Assembly (NCBI RefSeq): GCF_000003605.2
Contig: NW_003143819.1
Location: forward strand, 88,553 to 105,364
DNA length: 16,812 bases
Direction: 5' to 3'
From: Saccoglossus kowalevskii
Taxonomy: Eukaryota > Hemichordata > Enteropneusta > Harrimaniidae
The position numbers and the translations under genes are program-made. The notes beneath the pieces are model-generated. The model saw only the letters and a list, made by a program, of their open reading frames with translations. It did no database searches and had not been told where the DNA came from. Below are positions 9,117 through 16,812 of the stretch, piece by piece (the stretch's first letter is position 1; every line of letters begins with the position of its first letter).

Positions 9117-12000
9117 TGTAGTACATTTTAAATTTCAGATTCGTAGGAAAAGAGCGATTCTACTATTTGTCGGGTCAAGTATACTAATTCTACCAACGTT
9201 TTATCTAATATATAAACATGCAAACTCGGCACTGCTATCCTTTGCTGACGACCTTCAAAATAAAGACGACCGTAGTGCGTACGTGAAAGAAATTTACAGC
9301 AAAAACGAAAAAGTAAACAGAGAATCTCCCGATAAAGATTACGGCGAATCGTTATGGAATCAGAAGAAAAGAGGTTACGAGATCCCTTTGAATCAAGACG
9401 TGCCTCTTTCTCACGACAACCACAGTACTTACTACATGCACGCCGATGGAACATTGGTAAAGTTTTAATTACAATGTATAGGGGTACAATATGAGAAAAA
9501 CTTGCTTAGAAAAAAAATAGATGAAAATACATTAGTAGTCTGCATAAAACGTTGTTTTTACCGAGCTGTTCGTACAAAAATGACACTTACTGAAACTTAC
9601 ACACCAAATAAAATGAATAGCTCACACTAGATTGTATGAACCATAACATTGAAGGATTTTTTGACAATATATATTTGAACTCCCTGAGTAGAGAGAAAAT
9701 ACAACACGTTTCCTAGTGACTGGGACTTGAGAAAACATTTGTTTTGCTAAATGGTAGAAACTACAATTAAAACATGGTGATACAGTATACAAATCTTTCT
9801 TCAACCAACTTTTTCATACATATTATTTTTTGTTGATTTCTTTATTGCAGGGGTTGGATTTTCATTGCGGGACGTGTGCATATATCCCGAGCTCCGGTCG
9901 ACTGATTGGAACCGGCGTGGGTGCAGAGATAGACAGAAATGACTGTGTAATACGCATGAATGTGGCTCCTGTGAAAACTTTTGAGGAAGACTACGGCTAT
10001 AAAACAACCATCCGTGTGTTGTGTTTTATGTCAGCGCCGGGCATGATAAAAGATGACGTCATGACAGGACGGTCTGCACCAGAACGGATGATATTTTGGG
10101 GAGTACACCCCCTAAAACAACCCAGGGCATACAGAATAACATTAGAGGCGATGAAAACATATCCTGATATTAAATATTATTTTTTCCGACCTGAAACGGA
10201 AGGATGGGCCGGAGAACTGTTTGAAAGTGAGACGGGAGTAACTAGGCATGTATTTCTATTAATTACGTTTGGATAGTGTTGTGAAAACGGGATAGAGTGT
10301 TGTTTAGCCTGTGAATTAAAGAAGAAAATCCATGTTTTAATGTGAAATGTGTGTATTCACTAACTCTTAGTATAGCCGTCTGTGCGATTTACTGCTTCGT
10401 TTGGATTACTTCTAGACATAATGTATAACATTTTTGTCTTTCTTGATCGACTTCACTTTTGTCTTTTTCGCTAACTTAGAAACACGTAAAATTTCCGTCT
10501 CCCGTAATCAATGACACACGTATTATATGCAAGTATTCTGTTACATTATGACAAAAAGACGACCCCAGACTATACAAATACCATCTCTCCCAAATCTACT
10601 AGACTATGTGGTACGCTCACTTAAGATAACCCGTATTTTGTTACCAACCTCCCCGGAATAGAACTAAACCAGAATCAAATGTGGCCCATCATTAACATCA
10701 TATATATTTTTCATAATTTGTTAACGATTCCTACTTTGTGTGTTACAAAATTCCTAATTTGTGTGTTACAAAAAGTCAGTGTACTAACATCAATATCCTA
10801 ATACATAATTATGATATGAAGAGAAAATAATATCACTAACTATTACTGTATGCTTATTCTAACTGACTGCTTTGACATACCAAGTATGATTGGCTGTCAC
10901 CAGGAAGTCAACTGTGACGGTACATAATTCAGCATTATGATAGTTGTTTACTACAATAATGTGATTGTTATGTGTGTGTTTTTATTGGCAGACTTGGTAG
11001 TAATTCGTGGCTGTCCACTGGTTGGTTTGCTATGATCATGGCATTTGATATATGTGACGAGATAAACGTGTATGGCATGATCCATGACGACTATTGTGGG
11101 TACGTACCATAAATTGTATTCATATCGATTGTCATGGATACGGAAATAATTAAAAAAGAAGAATATTGATGCATTGCATTTCTCCTGTTGGGGGGGGGGG
11201 CGATGTAACACCCTCTTAAAGATGGCGATGTAACACCCCCTTAAAGATGGCGATGTAACACCCCCTTAAAGATGGCGATGTAACACCCCTTAAAGATGGC
11301 GATGTAACACCCCCTTAAAGATGTTCTATTGCGGCTAAGCATTAATCATGAATGTTTCTTTATTTTCCTACGTTTGGAAACTGCTCTGTTGAATATAATA
11401 CCAACAAATGAAATAATTTGTGATTTATATTTATTGACAACTAACTAGTTGACAAGTTTAAAAGGCATACATTATAGCGGTGACAGTCTTCATGAATGCA
11501 AGTATTCTCACAGTCGGTGCTACATCACGATCCCTCAAACGTTTCCAGGACCAAACACAAACAGGAAAAAAAAAATATTTTTTCTGATAAACACCTATGT
11601 TCCGCCCACGCTAACCAACTTTCCCTACACGCTAAACGAAAAAAATCTTTTGTCTTCTATTGACTTCCTGTTCCGGTCCGTCTGTGAGAATATTGATGCA
11701 CTTGATTTGACAGATAAATTGTTAATAACGCATTTAACCCCACTTCACAGGCAGCATCCCAACGACACGGCACCGTTCCACTACTACGGCATCTACCTGA
11801 ACAAGACCGAATGTGGATATTATGAGAAGTCGGAGAAAATGCTCAAAGGAGGTCATAGGTTTATAACCGAGAAAGCAGTGTTCGGAAAATGGGCTACTGA
11901 GCATAATGTCAATTTTTACTATCCATCCTGGGACGATTATCGGTTTAATAAGACTATGGATACGCCGTTTGTTATGAGAGATAGGTCTGGTTTCACGTAA
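9079..12000 (+). CDS. ST6GALNAC3-like: ST6GALNAC3-like alpha-2,6-sialyltransferase (GT29), four coding exons
   Basis: Exons are 9079-9456, 9851-10245, 10992-11099 and 11751-12000, giving 376 residues, slightly longer than vertebrate III/V enzymes. It should transfer sialic acid from CMP-sialic acid to GalNAc of sialylated Gal-GalNAc on glycoproteins or gangliosides, in the Golgi. Topology is type II: basic tail (RRKR), membrane helix at residues 26-45, then a stem. Sialylmotif L starts in exon 2 (HCGTCAYIPSSGRLIG, then IDRNDCVIRMN). Motif S is in exon 3 (WLSTGWF...CDEINVYGM). Motif III is HYY at 304-306, and motif VS is HRFITEK from His329 to Glu334. Cys135 and Cys279 are the expected disulphide pair. 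NHS, NDT and two NKT sequons are lumenal. TAA 8992 closes the frame upstream. ATG 9100 has the better Kozak context, so a 369-residue form is possible. Exons 2-4 resemble ST6GALNAC3 most (YGMI, GGHRFITEK). Confidence 0.94.
9457..9850 (+). other. Sialyltransferase intron 1
   Basis: Phase 0 intron with a gtaaag donor and a tttattgcag acceptor. It separates the stem region from sialylmotif L. Nothing else was seen in it. Confidence 0.9.
10246..10991 (+). other. Sialyltransferase intron 2 with a GC donor (GC-AG)
   Basis: Exon 2 ends ACT AG|gcatgt and exon 3 begins after tttattggcag with A CTT GGT. Joining in phase 2 gives ETGVTRLGSNSW, colinear and equal in length with vertebrate ETGKDRxxSxxx segments. 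The nearest GT donor, three bases later, would end in phase 0 and run straight into TGG TAG. A GC donor is therefore the simplest reading. The intron also holds a 23-bp tandem duplication. Confidence 0.85.
10727..10772. repeat. Two-copy tandem duplication, 23-bp unit
   Basis: Copies 10727-10749 and 10750-10772 differ at one position. They lie in intron 2 of the sialyltransferase gene. Confidence 0.85.
11100..11750 (+). other. Sialyltransferase intron 3
   Basis: Phase 2 intron with a gtacgt donor and an accccacttcacag acceptor. It contains the 25-bp minisatellite. Its last 300 bases (from about 11449) happen to be open in frame with exon 4, but that translation has no sialyltransferase similarity and the acceptor at 11750 gives the correct join GMIHDDYCGQHP. 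Confidence 0.88.
11190..11322. repeat. Minisatellite: five 25-bp copies preceded by an 11-G run
   Basis: The unit begins GGCGATGTAACA and ends CTTAAAGAT. Copies are 11199-11223, 11224-11248, 11249-11273, 11274-11297 (one C shorter) and 11298-11322. They are almost identical, so the array is young. The first copy directly abuts a G homopolymer at 11190-11200. It lies inside intron 3. Confidence 0.95.
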
Positions 12001-12272
12001 TGGCCATCATGGCCTTCCGAAGTCGCCGGGTTACCTTACAACCATGTTGAATAGCGCCCTCATACGTCTGAAGACGAGTACGTTGTTACTTTTGTTTGGA
12101 TTGAAATGGCGGTCAAACGTTTACTTATATTGCATTACACTAGGAGAGAGAAACGATCGCTGTTTTTATAGCAGCGACATATTCCCAAAACGCTACATGT
12201 TCGGCTCCTACCACGAAGGGGTGGGGTGGTGGGGTGTAGAAATGTAGCTATGGAGTCATAGCAACTGGAAAA

Positions 12273-12278
12273 AATAAA
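12273..12278 (+). terminator. Polyadenylation signal AATAAA of the sialyltransferase gene
   Basis: AATAAA lies 273 bp after the TAA stop at 11998-12000 and is followed by a T-rich stretch. It is the first canonical signal downstream, giving a short 3' UTR. Confidence 0.65.
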
Positions 12279-13035
12279 TTTGATTTATTCAGTTCTATTT
12301 ATGTAACGTTGCATACACGGATGATCGTTCACTTCTATGGATTAACTTCAGCCTTTATTTCAAACAAAACTCGTCCCTAAGTTCCAAAGATTACGAACGC
12401 TCCCCATAAGTTATGGGTTTTGTGTCTTTTCACCGTGAATGTAACAATATCAAACTCCATCTTGCTTTGGAACAAACACTACTTCATTCGACCAGGAATC
12501 CACGAGAATGAGACGAGAGTAAATACCTAGGATTTCCCCCTAGTAACAGTTTTTTATATGGTAAACCAATATTGTACGCGATAATGTATGTCATTTTAAT
12601 TCGACAAAACGAATATAGCGCTGGAATTGAATTTTCAAAGTCCGACCAGCATTACCCAAATAAAATTATAATTCAACTGTTAACTCAGAAATACAGCTTA
12701 TTTTTCAAACAGAGACAACATTATGGGCAAATTAAAGCAAACACAAAATGGTGGTATAATATGAAAGCTTTTGTTAAAGTTCATATCAAGACGGGTACTG
12801 TACACTGTGATTATCGTCAAACTTATTTTTTATTTTGAGTTTTGGAGGCAGCAGTCTTACATGCGAATTTCGCCAGATATCATTCAAAGATCTGCACCAG
12901 ACTCTGGGATACACACATTTAATCGTCAACAGCACGATTAATAGTACGCCAGTCTTTTTTATCGCTCCATTATCGGATAATAAAGACTTTAGTGTATATT
13001 TGCTTTGTCATAACATAGCAACATTCGTTGGATGA

Positions 13036-13080
13036 ACCTGTATATACAAGTAAGTATTTACCTGTATATACAAGTAAGTA
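13036..13080. repeat. Two-copy tandem duplication, 24-bp unit
   Basis: The 21-bp block beginning ACCTGTATATACAAG occurs at 13036-13056 and again at 13060-13080, identical, separated by TTT. Confidence 0.9.
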
Positions 13081-14969
13081 AAAACTTGTGTTTTCAATAT
13101 TTCATAAATTTTAAAGAATAATGGTATTTTGGAGTTGCAACCAAAATATTTTTTTGTAAATTTTCTGTCAGTATTAATGGGTCATCCTGAGTTACAAAGC
13201 GCCCTCTATAATTCAATTATAATACTGAAAATGTTGGACCCACACTTCATCTCTGAAAATTCCTAGATCCGCCCGTGCACTGCAAATAAGAGTGTTCTCG
13301 TGGTTGTATAAAACGTGTGTATTCAGTGTCAATCTGGGAGACAGTAAATTGGCAGTTATCCGAGTAAATCTGGTGTTTGCCGTTTTCAGACATGCCAGCT
13401 GTCACCGCTATCACGCCGTACTATCACGTAATGAGCCTTTCCAGCATGACGTCAGACAATGCATACATATCCACATTTCTCAGTGGGACATACAGTGAAA
13501 GAATTATAGAAAGAATGATATTACTACCGCAATGTATTGTGGGGTCAAGGATGTAGGAATATCGCCTGACGAAGGTTTTAGAGAAAGCCTGACCCTGTCA
13601 CCATCAAAATAACATGCTCCAGCTTTTGTCAATAATATAAATGTATCAACGGGCGGGCTTTTGTATCTGTATGAATTGATTTGTTAAAACTGTGCCATTT
13701 GGACGCATTAGACACGGCGCCTGTGCTTTAGATTCTGCAATTTGACTTACTACTCATTGCTATGGACGTGGTTCAATTCACCTAAAACTCCGTATTCCCC
13801 TGGGATTACAGTATTCGTCGGGGTAATTGAGATTAAAAATGAGATTACAAAGTTCAAGAGACCTTTCTAGAAACATGTTAGCGATGAGTAGTGTAGTCAT
13901 GCCGACTTTTTCAAATAAACATACACTGTAGTATTTTTTACAGTGACTTGAATGCAGTCGAAACAATTTATGTACAAATTTTTAAAAAGAAGCAGCACAC
14001 AATTAACAATTAATTTAATTTAATGTTTTAATATGTTATGTATTTAAAAAAAATGATAATCCGAGTTTGGAAACAGGAATATAAATTTACATAGCATATT
14101 CATTTTGTGGGGTCATTGTAACATTCACTTTGTATATGCATAGCATTGCACACCTATATAATGGTTTTTTTTTCGACCGTGGGTGGGCGGGGTAGCTCGG
14201 GCAACAGAGTAAATTGACTACAACATGAAGTCCCGTAGTGACAGTGCTTACGTGTCTAGGATTGCTACAAAACTGCCTGCTTATGTCAATAGCCTTGGGA
14301 TTTTGACATGCCAACTAAAAACGGTAACATTGATAGGTACATTGTATTTCGTGGGAACAAGCCAGGATTTAACTTTTCAAACGGACTCGGTTCATTCTGT
14401 CCATATCAAGTTATTTCACTGGTTAGACGTGTTTTCTGAATATTCGTCGTAACCAAAATTTTACACATGGCGATTATTGCAATGACTTACACAAAGCAAA
14501 TACAAGGACCACCGAGACGAACAACCAAAAGATTTAAGGGTCAAAGTTCAGTCAAGCAATTATACATTTGAAATCAACTTATCATTTTATCCAAACACCT
14601 CCGATATATAAATAAATTGAATCATTTATATCAGTAAAAATATATATATTGATTAAAAAAACACAAAACATATTTTCATAATTTCTCCAAAATATATATA
14701 TCGCCGAGTAATTTATGTTGATTTGATCGGGGAATACTCGGTAGTTTGGTATCATACTTGGCGTATATGTAAAATATAAACAACTACCCACAAAAGTGAA
14801 ATGAACATCAGTCTATACGTCACTACATATTTAAATGATCCCAATGCAGAAACACCTTTTTTGTTAAATGCCACGTTGTAATTAACCTGTAATGGAAATG
14901 GACTGAACCAAATTAATTATTATTGATCGCTGTGACAAGTTGGCGACAGGATGCTGACAAGTTTAATAT

Positions 14970-15170
14970 ATATGTACATATCTAAAACCTGCGTACGACA
15001 TCCGCGTGATCCTTCTGACTAACAGCTGGGAGTATTACTCGGGGAGCATCTGGCTTGACATGTACATAGACGTACGTGGCTACAACGACTATTCAGTGGT
15101 GACTGAACGGTTGAGTTTCTGCTACGTGTTTTCCTCCGTCTCGGAATTGATTTTTTTTTCTTCTCCGTAA
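14970..15170 (+). other. Protein-like open segment, possible exon of unknown gene
   Basis: One plus-strand frame is open for about 66 codons to TAA 15168-15170. Its middle (14982-15110) is much richer in G and C at third positions than the surrounding AT-rich DNA and reads YDIRVILLTNSWEYYSGS and onward. A pyrimidine-rich acceptor (cttctgactaacag) ends at 15025, and an in-frame exon from there would have phase 2 entry. The minus strand has a shorter open frame too. No family recognised; may be chance. Confidence 0.25.
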
Positions 15171-16097
15171 CAGTCTTTTTTTAAAATAAATGTAACGATC
15201 AAAACTTTTGATTAAGGTACCCGTATTTTGTTTACTATTTTCGATTGAAAATGGAAACCACCAAATGTTCATTTGTATACCATGGATTTCTATTTGTATT
15301 GTGTCACGTGTTTGGTAGACCACCTTTGCGCCACAGTTTTATTCTTCTCGTGGCCACATACTTTAAGAGGCAATATGGATACTTACTTAGGTTTTTGCTC
15401 GATATTTTCATGTTGATCACAACGCATGGGTCGGGATTTATTGAGGAATTATTCCTTTCATGGAATACAAACTGTGTAAGGATGGCTCGTATCAATATCA
15501 ATGTACAACGCATGCGCATCTGAGTGTAAAATAGCCTACTCGCCGTTAGGTTTTTAAAGGCCAAAAAAGAAACGAGACTTGTTAATGATTAACAATTTGT
15601 ACTTTTTCACATCTGCATTGCAATGTAGAATTTCGGAATTTCTCTGTTGATTACAGATAATTGGGACTGTTTTGAATAAAATAGTTATTTATAATGCCAT
15701 GCTACTCGGCAAACGCACCTGGTCTTAATACGTTATTTCACCAGATACGTTAATTAAAGTCGCAATGCGATCACTAATAGGTAATGCGCCGATAAATCCC
15801 GCGTAGATCACAGAAATAGTTTAATCGATACACTTTTGGCACAAGCATTTTACTGTTATTCTTTATAAATAAGTCAGAAAGTATTAATATTTTTGAATCA
15901 TGAGGTAGATTCATATAATAGAACATGTTTTGTTATTCTTTCCTCTCGGTGCATGCCAATTGACACATCACCTTCTTCAAACTTTTTCATCATTTTCAGT
16001 AGTTCGTCGTTTTTTTTAATTTATGATCTGGCATGTAGTAATCCAATTAATTATAATTTACAATAAGTTTAAAAGCTGTGAGCAAATCAATAAGATG

Positions 16098-16491
16098 GCA
16101 AATGGTACAAATGGTTCACATGGTACTAATCATAACAGCGGCGCATGTGTCTTGCTTAGACAATTATCAGATATAACTATTCCTTGATATCATCAGTGAC
16201 GATGAAGGGAGATTACGGTGTATCTGGATGACACCGTCCAAAACGTGAGAATTGTATTGGGAAGCATCTATGCATCTAGTATTTCCAGTGAGGATTTTTT
16301 TATGATTTGTGGTGCTCTAGTTTCAATGATCTGTTGTTAGATGCCGGTAATTTATTTTGGGAGGAGATTTCAACGTCTGTCTCAACCATACACTGAAAAA
16401 ACAAGGCGGAAATCTAATATACAAAACACGATTAATAGACACATGTATCTATCTGTATGCAGGGAACCCCTCTCCTCTTATCTGTTTATAA
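16098..16491 (+). pseudogene. Degenerate LINE relic: apurinic (APE-type) endonuclease domain
   Basis: Three frames in succession spell the endonuclease of a non-LTR retrotransposon: SHGTNHNSGG (from 16116), then DIISDDEGR (16186-16212), then VRIVLGSIYA (from about 16240), then ILGGDFNVCLNHTLKKQGG (from 16354). GDFN contains the conserved catalytic Asp-Asn pair, and DDEGR, iYApn and the LxKxGG tail occur in that order in L1/Tx1-like elements. At least two frameshifts and an in-frame stop separate the pieces, and no reverse transcriptase follows. It is a dead fragment. The assignment to the L1/Tx1 group is by motif memory. Confidence 0.75.
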
Positions 16492-16647
16492 CAGTGGTTA
16501 AATTACTTAATATTCGCAATATTCCAAATATAAATAATATTGACATCGGCAAAAATGTGTTAAAATAGGATGTATGCAGACAACATAACTTGTACAATTA
16601 AGCCAACCCAATGATACCATGATCATTACATTTGTCAAATGTGGAAA

Positions 16648-16769
16648 ATAAAGAAAGAGACAAGTTGAGAAACGAGAGCTTCAGATTTCACAAATTAGGG
16701 TTAAAAATAACATACTTTCACAGCCAAAGGATCCGAAAAATCCGTTTCTCAACTTGTCTTTTTCTTTAT
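16648..16769. repeat. 27-bp inverted repeat with 68-bp spacer
   Basis: The arms 16648-16674 and 16743-16769 match at 26 of 27 positions as reverse complements (core GACAAGTTGAGAAACG). Transcribed, it would form a long stable hairpin. It may be the terminal repeats of a tiny MITE or an element end. It starts about 156 bp after the LINE relic. No target duplication was found. Confidence 0.85.
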
Positions 16770-16812
16770 GATCAAGCCGTAGTCAAGTTGGTTGCCCCAT
16801 ATAGGAAATATC

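Larger units (their letters stand above)
12300..16090. other. Intergenic region downstream of the sialyltransferase
   Basis: I recognise no gene. Features seen are a 24-bp duplication (13036-13080), AT-rich tracts near 14640-14700 and a protein-like open segment at 14970-15170. A 54-codon ATG frame at 13392-13556 follows a good acceptor-like gttttcag. A charged minus-strand frame ends at 15898. These may be chance or scattered exons of a gene running off the window; none has matching partners. Confidence 0.5.

Noticed and set aside
11449-11750. Open frame leading into sialyltransferase exon 4
   Set aside because: The conserved protein resumes exactly at the acceptor at 11750. The upstream translation is low-complexity and not sialyltransferase-like.
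12572-13035. Two adjacent plus-strand frames after the sialyltransferase
   Set aside because: They lie past the poly(A) signal, are AT-rich in codon use and show no motif.
15898-16005. Charged minus-strand frame of about 36 codons
   Set aside because: Protein-like but short, without a start or splice partner; it could be part of an old repeat.

Overview
This is a metazoan genomic window. Genes are split by GT-AG introns, the DNA is AT-rich with many microsatellites, and two gene families can be read: CCDC169, and a Golgi sialyltransferase of the ST6GalNAc III-VI group. Protein divergence from vertebrates and the short introns suggest an invertebrate. An amphioxus, hemichordate or echinoderm would fit, because ST6GalNAc genes are known there, but the species is not resolved.

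Layout, left to right. (1) 183-3021, minus strand: the first three coding exons of CCDC169, a small coiled-coil protein. The 3' end lies off the left edge. A perfect NRF-1 palindrome, a reverse CCAAT box and a GC box lie just upstream of its start. (2) About 3.1-7.2 kb: no exon I can call with confidence. It holds AT repeats, a long ATTTT array and an X-box-like palindrome. (3) 7188-7625, minus strand: a start-codon exon and a well-formed second exon of a gene I do not recognise. (4) 7626-9078: the shared upstream region of that gene and the sialyltransferase, which are divergently arranged; it contains inverted repeats and an (AT)n run. (5) 9079-12000, plus strand: a complete four-exon ST6GALNAC3-like gene with sialylmotifs L, S, III and VS, followed by an AATAAA signal. 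Its second intron must use a GC donor to keep the frame. Its third intron carries a five-copy 25-bp minisatellite. (6) 12.3-16.1 kb: mostly unassigned intergenic DNA with one protein-like open segment. (7) 16098-16491: a frameshifted relic of a LINE apurinic endonuclease domain. (8) 16648-16769: a near-perfect 27-bp inverted repeat.

The genes do not form an obvious functional system. CCDC169 has no well-defined molecular role. The sialyltransferase adds alpha-2,6 sialic acid to glycoconjugates in the Golgi. I found no convincing novel multi-gene system. The most useful leads are the unrecognised gene at 7.2-7.6 kb, the GC-AG intron and the terminal inverted repeat.
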